Made by a program: the position numbers and the translations under genes | Notes under the pieces: generated by a model | Told to the model about the DNA's origin: nothing | What the model saw: only the letters and a program-made list of their open reading frames with translations | Databases searched by the model: none | NCBI GenBank assembly: GCA_025738555.1 | Contig: JAOVFP010000008.1 | Span: 1,550,001 to 1,614,000, forward strand | Length of the DNA stretch: 64,000 nt | Reading direction: 5' to 3' | DNA from: Cyathus striatus | Lineage: Eukaryota; Basidiomycota; Agaricomycetes; Agaricales; Nidulariaceae | Shown: positions 1 through 11,589 of the stretch, piece after piece | Layout: every line of letters begins with the position of its first letter | How positions within the stretch are numbered: the stretch's first letter is position 1

Positions 1-1115
1 TCAATGTGTCATTTATTTCAACAGTAATTTTTGTTCCCCCAAGGAGTCCATACAGATCCATGCAGATTCCATATGGATTCCACACAGATCTGCACAGTTC
101 AAGATAGTGTAAAAGTTGAATTGAGAAGCTGTAGAAAATACAGCAGTTTTATATACAGAATAAAACAACTAAACCTAAAATGTGTAAGTTACTTTGGGAC
201 ACCAGTGAATGACAATCTCAGATTAAGGAATGGAAAATAGAATAAAGTAACATAGCAGAAACACAACAAATGAATGGGAAGTAATTCAGGGAGTCCATTA
301 TAAGGAATGATGTTGAGTTTTTGTAGAGAGTCCAATGTCAAAGTTCAGGGTCTGCAATTGTGAGCAGTGGTAAAGGGGTATTGATGTATCAAAGTGGTCC
401 TTGAAATTGGGTATGATGTCAGAGTGGTGTGCAAAGATGTATATTTTCATGAAAGTGAGAGACAGGGAGAGAATGGGGAGGTGAGGATAGGGTGAGAGAG
501 GCAAAACATGTATAGACATGGCAATGTAGCATGATGCATAATCCAATTTTGGAATGTCTTGAGATGTGCAATATATTGTATTTTAAATCACAGGCACTTT
601 GCCTGCTCTACACTAGCACATTCCCTGCAATATTTATTTGGTTCTGAAGCCAGCTTAGTGGTTAAAACAGCTTTCTTATCATCACTATGCATTCCATTTG
701 TCATCTTGCAGGCAATGACTTTTCCATTCTATAAAGATTTACTTTTGTCTCACCAAATACATGATTGCTTTCATTACCACTAAACTTGCCCAATGACTTG
801 ACAAACCTTTGTGGTTCAGAACACCTCTCCCCCCTAATCTTTTTCTTGTTGCATCACTAATATTTTTGTTTCAGACATATCAACTTTCAATTAATGACCT
901 GTATATCTTCTACAATTTCTAATTGGTTTTATATCTCTATACATGTAGTGTAAATTAATCAATTATTCACCATTCTCACCTGTTCATCAATATATTTCAT
1001 CTTCCATGCCCAGCAAAACCTACTTTAGTTTTGGGGTAGTGGGCTTTGCTGCTTTCCAGCCATATTTTATATAAAGAGAGGTAATTTATTCAACTATATC
1101 TATAACAACAAAAAT
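1..1115. other. AT-rich stretch without a recognisable gene
   Basis: No coding pattern stands out; the open frames here are short and have no recognisable motif. Around 35-115 there is a cluster of short inverted motifs of the ATGGATTCCA type, resembling the motif clusters at 5,514-5,830 and 42,190-42,460. The stretch lies downstream of the broken NACHT-WD40 gene. Confidence 0.5.
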
Positions 1116-4100
1116 CTACTTCAAATTATTGTATAGATTCATCAATCCCAAACAACTTCTGAATAATTTTCCAATCTTATTCTTGTTCCTGATATTGTTC
1201 CTGATGTCCGAAATAGATCCACACATATCAGGATTTAGAGAAATCATTATTATTCTTTCTGAATTATTTATAATAGTAATGGTGTTATCATTCATAACAA
1301 TTAATTTGGAATTTTTAGGTCTAAAAGAAGGAGGAAGAAAAAATAATCTTCTTCGTGCTTTTACAACCCAGTGATTTACCACCAGACCCATGTTGGTACC
1401 AAATAACTCACAAAAGGAATTGATTTCAGAGAATGTGAAGATGGAAAAAACCTGATTGTTATTGACAATAATACAGTTTGGATCAACATTAAATCTTATC
1501 ACTTCTATGTCATTATTTAGATAAAAAACATGTATGCAAGTGCCATTTTGAACACACCACACTCTGACTGTCTGGTCGAATGCACCAGAAACAATAGTTG
1601 TCCCATCTTGTGAGATGGCAACTGACATGACAGAGACTGAATGGCCCTTTAGTTCATTCATAAGTTTTCCACTATCTAAATTCCACACTCTGACTGTCTC
1701 ATCTCTTGAGCCAGAAACAATAATTAACCCATCCTGTGAGATGGCAACTGACATGACAGAGCCTGAATGGCCTTTTAGTTCATTCAGAAGTTTTCTGGTA
1801 TGTGAACTCCACACTCTATTGTGTCACTTGAGCCAGAAACAATAGTTGTTCCATCCTGTGAAATTGCAACTGAGCAGACTGGATATGAATGTCCTTTTAG
1901 CACATTGAGAAGTTTTCCACTACATGAATTCCACACTCTAACTGTCTTGTCATCTGAGCCAAAAGCAATAATTGACCCATCTTGTGAGATAGCAACTGAA
2001 GAGACTAGGCCTGAATGGCCTTTTAATTCATTAAGAAGTTTTCCACCATGTGAGATCCACACTCTGACTGTTTTGTCCTCTGAGCCAGAAACTATACTTG
2101 TTCCATTCTGTGAGATGGCAACTGAGCAGATTGAATATGGATGGCCTTTTAGCTTATTGAGACTTTTTCCACTATGTGAATCCCACACTCTGACTGTCTT
2201 GTCATCAGAGCCAGAAACAATAGTTGTCCCATCTTGTGAGATGGCAACTGACAAGACTCTACCTAAATGACCATTTAGTACATTGAGAAGTTTTCCACCA
2301 TATGAATTCCACACTCTGACTGTTTTGTCTTCTGAGCCAGAAACAATAGTTGTCCCATCCCATGATATTGCAACTGAGGAGACTGAATGTGAGTGACCTT
2401 GGAGTTCATTGAGAAGTATTCCACTATGTGAATTCCACACTCTGACTGTCCTGTCATCTGAGCCAGAAACAATAGTTCTTCCATCTTGTGAGATGGCAAC
2501 TGACCAGACTCTGCTTAAATGACCTTTAAGCTCATTGTCAAGTTTTTTTTGACCATGTGAATTCCACAATCTGACTGTCTTGTCATCTGAGCCAGAAACA
2601 ATAGTTTTCCCATCTTGTGAGATGGCAACTGATCAGACTGTTTGTGAATGACCTTTTAGTATACTGAGAAGTTCTCCACTATGTGAATTCCACACCCTAA
2701 CTGTCTTATCATGTGAGCCAGAAACAGTAGTTGTCCCATCTTGTGAGATGGAAACTGACTGGACTGAGCCTGAATGACCTTTCAGCTCATTGAGAAGTTT
2801 TCCACTTTGTAAATTCCACAATCTAATTGTCTTGTCCTGTGAGCCAGAAACAATGGTTGTGTCATCCTGTGAGATAACAACTGATGTTAATTCCCTGGAA
2901 TGACCTTCAAGTACTCATATACAAGGATCCCAGTACTTGTTGTATCCTTGAATTATTTTTACTGTCTTTAATTGGTCTTGATATGTCTTATACAACAAAG
3001 TTTCTTGTGGAGTGAATAATAGTGCAGACTGGTAAATTTGCAATGAATAGTCCTTAATTAGCTCATAATTATGTAGAATAAAGCTCTCAGTATCATTCAA
3101 CAACTCAATACATTGAGGTGTAAAAGTAAACTATATTAAATTATCAGCAAAAAAAAATTTCAATAAAAGTTATGCTTACTGGCATGTTCTTCAAGAGTCT
3201 TATGCCTTCTAGTGCTCTTGGCAGTTGACCATATAGTGATATGACTTCAAGCCACTGCAATAAATATTTCAATATAAAAGTGGTTACCAGCTGATTTAGA
3301 TTTTCATTTAATAATTGATGGTGCTACTGTTAAAGTTCAAGTAAACTACGAGACTAGAAATACTTTATACTGTAGTAATACTTTATTCCGAGTAATTGTA
3401 CTTGTAACTTAACAATAGTCTTATATATTCGAGGTGTTAAAAGTTCAAAGATAAAATGATATTCAAATAGTAGATTACGACTATGTGAACGTTGTTACTT
3501 TAACGTTATAAATCACTGTACGTGCTTATCTATCTCGAAAATACGTCTCAAATTGGTCGTCTGTGTCTGTCTGCGTTACCCTGTCTATGGGGAACGGAAG
3601 TATCACTAGTCCAGCGGTGCTTTTTCTCTATCTATTTACTGTACTACTTATATATGTTATTACTGCGCGGGTTGATCTAACTGGACCGTCCTGATCTATT
3701 TATATCCCACATGACATGTACCGCGCGCGCACAATTAAAGCTGTACCAGGCGCGTGAAAGCATGTGTCGACATCCCCACAAACCCGCGCCTGGCGCTCGG
3801 TTTTCCAGATGAGCGCACACCCGGCAATCTTTGATGGACTTACGCGACTTATGGTTCGCGCTATCCCAGTACGCGTTATTCTCAACCGCGCGTTCCTTAC
3901 TACGACCCAAGAACCTCATCTCAAAATAATCCTCTGCCCAATTATATTCTTTGTTTGGTAAGTGCACTATCAGTCACCACTAAACCACTTATGCGTATAA
4001 TCAGATTATAAACAGCTTCCATATCAAATGTTTATCTCTTGACAGGAGAATCGCACACGCTACTTTCAGTGGAACCAATTAGATATCCTTCTAACCCAAG

Positions 4101-5513
4101 TATGTACCTTTATCCATGTTCAAACTGGCCTCTAACGATCTTTTTATATTGGTTTTATATTTTATATTGATTCCCTTGTTAAAGGTGTGTTTCGTTACAC
4201 AATAGCTGACAGCGCGGGACTTAACTTCAGCTCGTAATACCCAAGATCATAAAGGTTCGTCTTATATGGATGGGACTGGGAGTACTTTTATCTAACCGTT
4301 CCTTATTGAATTAAAAGGTGCCATATCATAATCCTTTATGAATATGAAAAATCCAATATGTAGCTGCATAACCAACCCCATCTATCATTATATCATGAAT
4401 AGGTATATCTTTGTTTGAAGTGGACGTATCCCCAACATTGTAAATATTTACTTTGAGTATGCTCATAAGTGTATGTAAACAATGTGTTGCAATAAGTGTA
4501 TGATGTTTTTTTGTATCAATGTAAAATCTTGGATCCAAACATCATTCAAAATTGGTAAGAAAGTCATGAAATGATAAATGAAATGTTTGGATTGGAAGAT
4601 TTGAATTTGATGGTGGTACAAGTAGTACTGCCTTCAGATTCTGAAGAATTTTATAGATGTTATGACCATTGTGAGTCAATCTCAGAATTTGTAATATTCC
4701 TTGAATGGTCAAGTTATTAAACCCTAATATAATAATTGCCACAACAGCTTGAAATGCATCTTCTTTCCAGTATGATGATTGTGAAGCTAGTGAAAGGATT
4801 TGCATATACATGTGATCAAGTGATCCATATGCATCCATGTCATTTGATTTGACATATCTATTCACAAGAATCATTCTTAGTTTGTCTTGTGCTCCAATTT
4901 CAAGACCATCATTAATGAATTTCATTGCTGTAGTTGCTGCAATAAACAAGCCAGAACACATTTTGATCAGCTCATTCATTTCATTTGGCTTTGGTCATGG
5001 TTTCTTAATGGACATTTCACTAATCTCATGTTCTATGTACAACCTAATATCAGCATTGACCTTTTCTGTTTCAATATTATGCAAAACAAAAGGATTTGTC
5101 AAAGATTCTACTGTTTTAGTTTGAAATATGTATTCAAGAGATGCCTCAGGTCGACTAGTAACAAAGAATTTGACTGGAAATGTGCACTTGCTGAGATTGC
5201 CAGCTAACACTTTGATAATATGTGCTTGCATGTCTTGCTGACACTCATCCAGTGCATCAAGAACAATCACAATTGTAATATTTTTTAAATCATTTTTTAT
5301 ATCCACAATTGGATTCAAAATAAGCTTTTGCAACTGAATTGAGAGACTTGAGTGGAGAATTGAAAGGTCAGTTCCAACTTCTTCCAATATCTTTTGTTTC
5401 AATAGTGGAAGTTGTTTTCCAAGTTGATAGGCTATAGTTTTAATAACATTTGTAGACTCACTCCTATTCAAGTGATCCCTAGAGAAAAAGAAGGAGGCTC
5501 CATTCTTTTCAGT
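1116..5513 (-). pseudogene. Broken NACHT-WD40 (NLR-like) gene, copy 1
   Basis: Paralogue of the intact gene at 44,690-48,734, in the same orientation. Reading from 5,513 down: the NACHT part starts at the NGASFFFSRDH segment, has Walker B (VIVLDALDECQ) near 5,260 and the TSRPEASLE segment near 5,145, then the helical region to 4,330 and, after the insertion at 3,316-4,328, 3,315-3,178. A short intron and the linker exon (3,106-2,910) follow, then about 11 WD40 repeats of 42 codons down to about 1,560 and a C-terminal domain ending with TAG at 1,116. It is broken in several ways. The first exon and the Walker A part are absent, replaced by palindromic repeats. In-frame TGA codons occur near 4,990, 4,545, 2,925 and 2,640. 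A frameshift lies near 1,815. A solo LTR interrupts it. The intact copy has TGG at the position of the first TGA (KPWPKP) and a sense codon at the other TGA positions. It is very unlikely to give a full protein. Confidence 0.85.
3316..4328 (+). mobile_element. Solo LTR inserted in NACHT-WD40 copy 1
   Basis: Alignment by eye with the intact paralogue shows 1,013 bp of extra sequence in the NACHT-side exon. The insert begins TGATGG and ends ATATCA (TG...CA) and is flanked by the 4-bp direct repeat TAAT at 3,312-3,315 and 4,329-4,332. These are the marks of an LTR left by recombination of a full element. It carries no coding frame of note. Unlike the surrounding pseudogene it is rich in CG dinucleotides, including a CGCGCGCG run near 3,722, which suggests a more recent arrival. 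Orientation is arbitrary. It is not the same family as the 1,136-bp gypsy LTR. Confidence 0.75.
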
Positions 5514-5830
5514 ACTTTCCACATGCCCACCTATACATGTGTACTCCACGTGTAGTACACATTTCCATGTGAAGTCCACATGGAATCCACATATCTGGAA
5601 AAAAGTACACATGGATTCCACCTTTCTTATAACTTGATAAAAATAACAGTTGAAAGGTGTCCTTAAGGTGTAATTCATGTGTACTTTTCCATGTGAATTC
5701 CATGTGGACTACACATGGAATCCTTAAAATTTGTAATGATTCATGTGGAATCCACATGGAATCCACATGCATTCCACATGCATTCAAATATGTTGTGCCA
5801 CATAACTTCAAGGCTAAGTTCACATGAAGT
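5514..5830. repeat. Cluster of short palindromic CATGTGGAnTCCACATG motifs
   Basis: About 300 bp made almost wholly of variants of a short palindrome (ACATGGAATCCACATG, CATGTGAATTCCATGTGG and similar). It joins directly onto the truncated NACHT pseudogene and replaces its 5' end. A second cluster of the same motif lies at 7,690-7,930, so the two may be subterminal repeats of one element. Confidence 0.7.
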
Positions 5831-5989
5831 TCAGGTGTATTACATTACTTTTTGTGCACTTGCAGATCAGTTATAAGAATAACATTTTATTGGCATACTA
5901 CTAACATACATATATAACTAAACTAATATAAAAAAATAGCCACTGCACAACAAGATGACAGCAATAGTAGTGGCGGAAATGATGGCAGC

Positions 5990-6535
5990 AGGGTGAGTGG
6001 TAGTGGAGGAGGAAGAGGAGGAAGAGGAGGAAGAGGAAGAGGACCCCCATGCATTGTTCTCCCCCTGCCTCACTCTCCCCCTGCCTCGCTCTTCTCCCTC
6101 CTCGCTTTTCACTTTCCACCCTCCTCACTTTCATTCCCCCTCCTCTCCTTCCCTGTTCTCCCCTCTCGCTTTCCTCCCCTCTCATTCTCATTCCCCCTCC
6201 TCTCCTCCCCCCTCGTTGCTCGTCATTCTCCCCTCCCTCCCTGTCACTTGTCGTTCTTCCCTCCCCCCTTGTTGCTTGTCGTTCTTCCCTCCCCCCTTGT
6301 TGCTCGTCATTCTTCCCTCCCCCCTCGTCGCTCATCGTTCTTCCCTCCCCCTCGTCGCTCATCATTCTTCCCTCCCTCCTCCCCCCTTGTCGTTCTCCCC
6401 TCTGACTCTCCTCCCACCTTGCTCACTTCCTCCCTCGCTCTCCTCCAGCCTTGCTCTTCTCCTCCCTCCCTCACTTCCCTCCTCTCCTCCTCCCTCACTT
6501 TTGGGCCTGGACAAGATGGTGCCATTGCCAAGGTA
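5990..6535. repeat. Polypyrimidine tract (CT-rich on plus strand)
   Basis: After a short (GGA)n block at 6,005-6,040 the plus strand is nearly pure C/T for about 450 bp, with repeated CTCCCCCCTCGTTGCTCGTC-like units around 6,210-6,360. The open frames across it, in all registers, are low-complexity artefacts. Such mirror-type tracts can form triplex DNA (established for homopurine-homopyrimidine sequences). Confidence 0.8.
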
Positions 6536-6539
6536 ACAC

Positions 6540-7140
6540 AAGGGGGGAGGTGGGTGACGTGGTGTCGCCATCTTCGCATAACAGGGGGGAGGGGCGGCGA
6601 AAGGTGAGGTGGCATCTGCTGTCTTTGAAAAACAGGGGAGGTGCATTTGAATGATGTGGCACCGTCGTCGACGCGATGCAGGGGAGAGGATGAGGGAGGG
6701 CAAGTGATGTGATGTCTGCCATCTTCACAAAATGGGGGAGGGGCAGCCAAATGTGGCACCATCGTCGATGCGATGCAGGTGAGAGGAAGGATGAGGGGGG
6801 GGGGGTGGGCGACATGGCGTCTGCCATCTTCGCAAAACGGGGAGGGGTGGCCAAGGATGTGCACTGTCACTGAGGTGATGCATGGGGTGGAAGAGAAGAC
6901 GAGGGGGGCAGGCGACGTGGCATCTGCCATCTTTGCAAAATGGGGAGGGGCAGCCAAAGGATGTGGCACTGTCGCCGAGGTGACACATGGGGTGGGAGAG
7001 AAAACGAGGGGGGCGGGTGACGTGGCATCTGCCGTCTTCGCAAAACGGGGAGGGGCGGCTGAAGGACATGGCACCGTTGCCGAGGTGATGCATGGGGCGG
7101 GAGAGAAGATGAGGGGTGGGTGAGATGGTGTCACCATCGA
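6540..7140. repeat. G-rich minisatellite, unit about 105 bp
   Basis: Five to six tandem units share the segments GGCATCTGCCATCTTCGCAA, GGGGAGGGGCAGCC, GCACCGTCG and a run of six to ten G. Unit length is close to a multiple of three, so proline/alanine-rich frames stay open on the minus strand (to 276 codons), but they contain nothing beyond the repeat. Many units hold runs of G that could form G-quadruplexes. Confidence 0.8.
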
Positions 7141-7556
7141 GCGAGGTTGTGGTGTCTACAAGATGCAGACGATGCTGCGGGAACATGGGATATTGGGTGG
7201 TAAGGGGAGAGGAGAGAAGGCATACCTGGTGAGCAGTGACATGGCATCAATGTTGCTGCAGGTCTTGAGGGAATGGAGTTGCAGTGGTGAACATGTATGT
7301 TGAGGGGGCTTGAGGTTGGCGACAAGGCATTTCCGACGGCATGTCGGTGTTGTTGATGTGATGGGAGAGGGCAGGAGTAGGCAGGAGTGTGGGTGCAGAG
7401 GTGGGAGGGGGAGGGGCCGGGTGACGTGGTGGTGTCGATGAGTGGTGATGGTGGAGGCTGAGCAGTGAGCGCTGGTGATGCATCACCCAGGTATGTATCA
7501 ATTACTGATAGCTGTACGAGTGATATACATAGCACTACCTTTATAAGTTTTCAAAG

Positions 7557-7637
7557 GGTGCTGTGGCCGAATGGTTAGTTGCGTCAACTTGGAACCGCTG
7601 TAAGCTAAGGTCTAGAGTTCAATTACCATTGTGGACC
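7557..7637 (+). pseudogene. tRNA-like relic (Ser/Leu type) or SINE head
   Basis: The segment contains a good A-box-like stretch (GTGGCCGAATGGTTAGTTGC) and a weaker B-box-like stretch (GAGTTCAATTACC) with a long variable region between them, the layout of a class II tRNA. The acceptor arms do not pair well and the T arm is imperfect, so it is not a convincing functional tRNA. It lies between the G-rich minisatellite and the second palindromic cluster, so it may be the promoter part of a non-autonomous element. Confidence 0.4.
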
Positions 7638-7689
7638 AATTTTGTTATTCAATTTCTTTTTATTATACTTAGTAAGCAACAAGTGTAAT

Positions 7690-7930
7690 ACACATGGAAT
7701 ACCTGTAGCTATATGCACTGCATGTGAAATGCACATGAATTCCACTATACATTTACACGTGGAATTCTGCCATTCCACCTGCATATGTGCACTTCATGTG
7801 TAAAAAAATTCAAAAATTGTATGGAAATTTTCGAATTTGAATACATCCAAAGCCATGTGAAGTACATGTGAAGTGCACATGGAGTGCACATGTAAAGGTG
7901 GAATACATGTGTATTCCACATGTAACAGGG
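7690..7930. repeat. Second cluster of palindromic CATGTGGAATTCCACATG motifs
   Basis: Variants such as ACACATGGAATACC, CACGTGGAATTCTGCC and GTGTATTCCACATGT recur through this stretch. It mirrors the cluster at 5,514-5,830 and closes the repeat-rich block that begins there. Confidence 0.65.
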
Positions 7931-8530
7931 GGCAAGCATAAAGTGCTCATTTTACTCATATATATTACCCTAGGTGCTCCAGTTGAACTCAGCTATTGAT
8001 GTGTCATGCAATCTAGTTGTCAGAGATGTCTAAGATTTCTGAAGTTATATGCAACTACTCACATCATGTTCTGGATATTGGCACTTTGGATATTGATGAG
8101 AAGGATACTGAAAGGAATAGTGTTGCTCAGATGGATAATATTGTTGTCCTTCAACAGTGGTGTCATCCACTCATATGACATCATTCCAGTTGCACATGAT
8201 GGATGGTTTGAAAGGATCAACAGTGAGGTATGAGTTGTAGTTATTAACTGCATGGCTGCAATACAAACTCCTTCCACAGCCACATAGCTGGAAGTCATTT
8301 TCATAGTGGCTGTGTGCAGGATTTACATGCCTTTGAGAATGGGGTTTGAAGCCTTCATTCTGAGGGCCAGAATTAACTTGATGGGACACTGCATCTTAAA
8401 TTAATATTATAAAAGGCCAATACACATACCTTGCATATGTGTCACGTCCTGTTCTATTCCACTAGGGACAAGAACCTCAGAGGAGATATTCTAAGAAGCG
8501 GAGTAACTCACACACATTAGTAAAGTGCAT
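7931..8530. other. Spacer before the gypsy element, no gene seen
   Basis: AT-rich, with only short open frames lacking motifs. It ends with the GCAT target-site copy of the gypsy element at 8,527-8,530. Confidence 0.5.
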
Positions 8531-9666
8531 TGATACGCATGTAAAAAGATAACAATGTACCGTAAAATTAAAATTCTTCAAATCTCGATTTCGAGATTCC
8601 AGTACAGAGCGTGTCGAGTGCGGAAACAACGGGGAGGGGCTGAGTTCCCGCGCCGCCTCCCATAATTAAACAAGGGATTAAAACATAATAAAACCTATTA
8701 AAACACATACTCCACCTCAGTACTGGTTTTAAACCTTTAAACCAACAATAAAATAAATATTACTTTACCTTTAAAAACACGACGTTGCATTCTTTACACG
8801 AGTACCAAGAAACCTAGAACTAAGAAACCTGATAATGACAAAGTCAGCACGAGATACAATGGGTGGAGATAGACAAAACACGGACTTACTAAATCCCTGA
8901 GACCCTGAATCCCTGAGACGACGAGATAAGCGAGACAGAGAGAGAGAGAGCATGAGAAAGGGGGAAAGGAAGCAAGAAAGGAAAGAGAATGAGTACCCCA
9001 ACAGTCAGGAGTTCATGCGGGAACGGAAAACCGACCCGTTAGACCGATGTAAATGAAATTGATGCGAGCAGCTGCCGCTGCCGCATCGGCTGATTACCCA
9101 ATTAGGAAGGTAACTGATGGGATGCTCAAACGAGCGCACGTTGCAGAAAGGGAGCGCGCTGCACTATGTGCACGATTGGCTGACCGCCGCCTGGGCGCTG
9201 ACAACACGTTACCTTAAACATGGACCGGGGAAATGTCCGGAAAATATATCACATTGTATTACTGCGTGATTTGTAATTAAGTAGCTAGAAAATGTATATA
9301 GATGAGCGAGGAGGGAATGAAATGGGAGGAACTGCCAGGCATTCTTCCCTCCCGCAGATAGGGTGTGTAAAGACGAATCAGACGAGAATCAGAATTAGTT
9401 ATGAGACGTTTAGATACCGAGAACTACGTACCGAGTTTACTGAATTGAATCTGAACATTTTGACTTTGAAACACTTTGATGCGTGAACGAGAATAGCCCG
9501 AGTTTAACTTGTTCTATTTTTAATCTGATCTAAATTTGGACTTGAATATTATTGCGCCCCTCGAACTTACTGAATCTACACCTCGGGATATTAAGTTTAT
9601 GATTGTATTTGGAATTGCTATTCTAAGTATTAAATAAACTAACTACTTTCGTCGCGAGACTCAACA
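8531..9666 (+). repeat. 5' LTR of the gypsy element
   Basis: 1,136 bp, TG...CA ends, preceded by GCAT. It matches 17,553-18,688 along its full length without indels. A decayed third copy of its last ~160 bp is at 43,854-44,014. The small open frames inside it are duplicated in both LTRs but show no motif. Confidence 0.95.
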
Positions 9667-9668
9667 TT

Positions 9669-9686
9669 TGGAGCCCACCACGAGGG
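9669..9686 (+). promoter_or_regulatory. Probable primer-binding site
   Basis: TGGAGCCCACCACGAGGG begins two bases after the 5' LTR. The leading TGG fits the CCA end of a tRNA primer; I cannot name the tRNA from this sequence alone. Confidence 0.6.
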
Positions 9687-9801
9687 GGTGAGGGTTCAAT
9701 TCCAGACAAAGACATTTTATAAAAAGACAATAACTTCGAAATAAAAAATCGAAAAACCGTTGAAAAATCACGGAAAAATCAGATTAAATTACTAAGTCAT
9801 T

Positions 9802-11589
9802 GTGGCTAGTGATAAAGCACATAAACGAACGTCCCGCACTTCGCAGAAAGCAGGATTTGAAGTTTTAGAGCTACCTGTCAGAAAAAGAGTCAATAAAGAT
9901 AGGAATCAAATTGAAGGCACTTCTACAGAACTTGTAACACAGTCAACAAATAACTTAGAAGGAGAACCTGAGATACAGAGACCTATAGTTGAGACAGAAA
10001 TTGAGACAAGTACAGTGGATCAATATTACATTCCTGGTGCTTTTTCAATACCAAGTCCACCACCTGAATTATTGAGTGAGGACTCTGATGGATCAGAAGT
10101 AATACAAGCATTAGCAAATACTTTAAGTCAGATCACTCTGGCAGACTTATCAGATAGAGAAAGAGAAGAGGAAATAAATCCTCTACCAGTATTTGGACCC
10201 CCAGAAAGACCACAGACTCCACCACCTGCACCACCTTCAGATAGTGACTCAGAAGACGAAATGGCAAAGGGAATCCCTCCACCAACAAGTCGTGATAGTC
10301 CACAGTGGAATGGAGATGGTAGACGATTAAAAGATTGGCTAAGACAGTTGGAGATGCTCTATGAACATTATGGGGAGATAGGAGGAAAAAAGCGAGTAAG
10401 ACATGCAGTGGGATGTATTGAGAAGTATGAAGTGGCTGAGATAGTAGAAAAATTTGCTGAGTTCAAAGCTGATAGCTGGGAAAAATTTAGGCAAAGACTT
10501 TTGACAGAATATGATCCAGATGAAGGGGAAGAGTATGGATCTGCATCAAAGTTAGAGAGAATGGCCAGAAAGCAAAGACTTATTGGTGATGGTGATTTCC
10601 GTGAATGGAAAGAGTTTAAAAGAGCATTTGTAGATGAAGCAGAAAAGGGTGCTGAGCCAGAGAAAAATAGTTTGTTTACAAACCGTTTCCTGGTGAACAC
10701 TCTTGGTAGTGTATTTACAGAAGACTTTAGAGAAAAATTGAACACACACTTAAGATTCATGGACTCTAAGGTTGTGGCAGATGAGACTTCACCAAAGAAA
10801 AGACTAAGAGAGGACCCCTATACTCTGAAAGAAGTTGTAGCAGCAGTGGACAAATTGATGGACACAGCACCAATAGGTGGAGTTGCAAATTTATACACAG
10901 AGATTGGTGGGAAGTCTGGAAGTATAATCAAGAAGGAAGTAATGGAGAGTGCACTTGCTGGAAGTAGTAAAGACAGCTATGACAAAGTGCAAAAGGAGAT
11001 TGAAAGTTTACGGAATGAGATGAGAACTTTGCTGCAGAGTCAAACAGCACTTGTACAAGCACAAAGTAATCAGTACCGACCCCCTGTAAATAATTGGGGA
11101 CCACTACAGAATACAACATATCAATTCCGGAACCCAGTAAATCCAGGGACAGGAGGATATGGAGGACATGGCATGAACCGTGATTGTCACTATTGTGGGA
11201 ATTGTACTGATGGACTACGAAATTGCAGAGTGCGAGCAAAAGACTTGCAAAACGGTTTGATAAAAGAGTTGTCAAATGGTAGAATTGTGATGGGAGCAAG
11301 TGGAATGTCGGTCTTTAAACATGATGGACCACTTAGACGAGAAGTTGAAAGAATAATGCAGATGAAAGAATCTGAAATAAGACAAGTCCCACAAGAAGGG
11401 AAAGTGACACTTCTTCAAAATACTGGAAGTGGAATGGAACCACCAGCACATTTGTTACAACAGATGCAGCAGTACTCTGGATGGTTTGAGAGACAAGGCT
11501 GGAGTGTACCTTCACAAATGCAAGGAAATAATGAACAGTACTTGCAGACAAGGGGGGGTAAAGAAACCAATCCTAACTCGGATTTTTAA
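9802..11589 (+). CDS. gag: Gag polyprotein of the gypsy element
   Basis: 595 codons with the retrotransposon capsid layout: an acidic, proline-rich N-terminus (to about residue 155), a capsid-like helical region (about 165-370, with a WNGDGRRLKDWLRQLE start), and one zinc-knuckle-like stretch near residue 460 (C-X2-C...C, with the usual His replaced by Asp). The first codon is GTG followed by Ala; an ATG-to-GTG change is likely, since the next in-frame ATG is at 10,261 and would remove 153 residues. The frame ends TCG GAT TTT TAA, which sets up a -1 slippery site (separate entry). Its role is to form the virus-like particle that packages element RNA. Confidence 0.88.
   Translation: MASDKAHKRTSRTSQKAGFEVLELPVRKRVNKDRNQIEGTSTELVTQSTNNLEGEPEIQRPIVETEIETSTVDQYYIPGAFSIPSPPPELLSEDSDGSEVIQALANTLSQITLADLSDREREEEINPLPVFGPPERPQTPPPAPPSDSDSEDEMAKGIPPPTSRDSPQWNGDGRRLKDWLRQLEMLYEHYGEIGGKKRVRHAVGCIEKYEVAEIVEKFAEFKADSWEKFRQRLLTEYDPDEGEEYGSASKLERMARKQRLIGDGDFREWKEFKRAFVDEAEKGAEPEKNSLFTNRFLVNTLGSVFTEDFREKLNTHLRFMDSKVVADETSPKKRLREDPYTLKEVVAAVDKLMDTAPIGGVANLYTEIGGKSGSIIKKEVMESALAGSSKDSYDKVQKEIESLRNEMRTLLQSQTALVQAQSNQYRPPVNNWGPLQNTTYQFRNPVNPGTGGYGGHGMNRDCHYCGNCTDGLRNCRVRAKDLQNGLIKELSNGRIVMGASGMSVFKHDGPLRREVERIMQMKESEIRQVPQEGKVTLLQNTGSGMEPPAHLLQQMQQYSGWFERQGWSVPSQMQGNNEQYLQTRGGKETNPNSDF

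Noticed and set aside
6307..7137. 276-codon Pro/Ala-rich minus frame and similar frames over the G-rich minisatellite
   Set aside because: Arises from ~105-bp repeat units near a multiple of three; no content beyond the repeat.
8771..9486. Small frames inside the 5' LTR, also present in the 3' LTR (17,793-18,508)
   Set aside because: Duplicated with the LTR, no motif, no reason to think they are translated.
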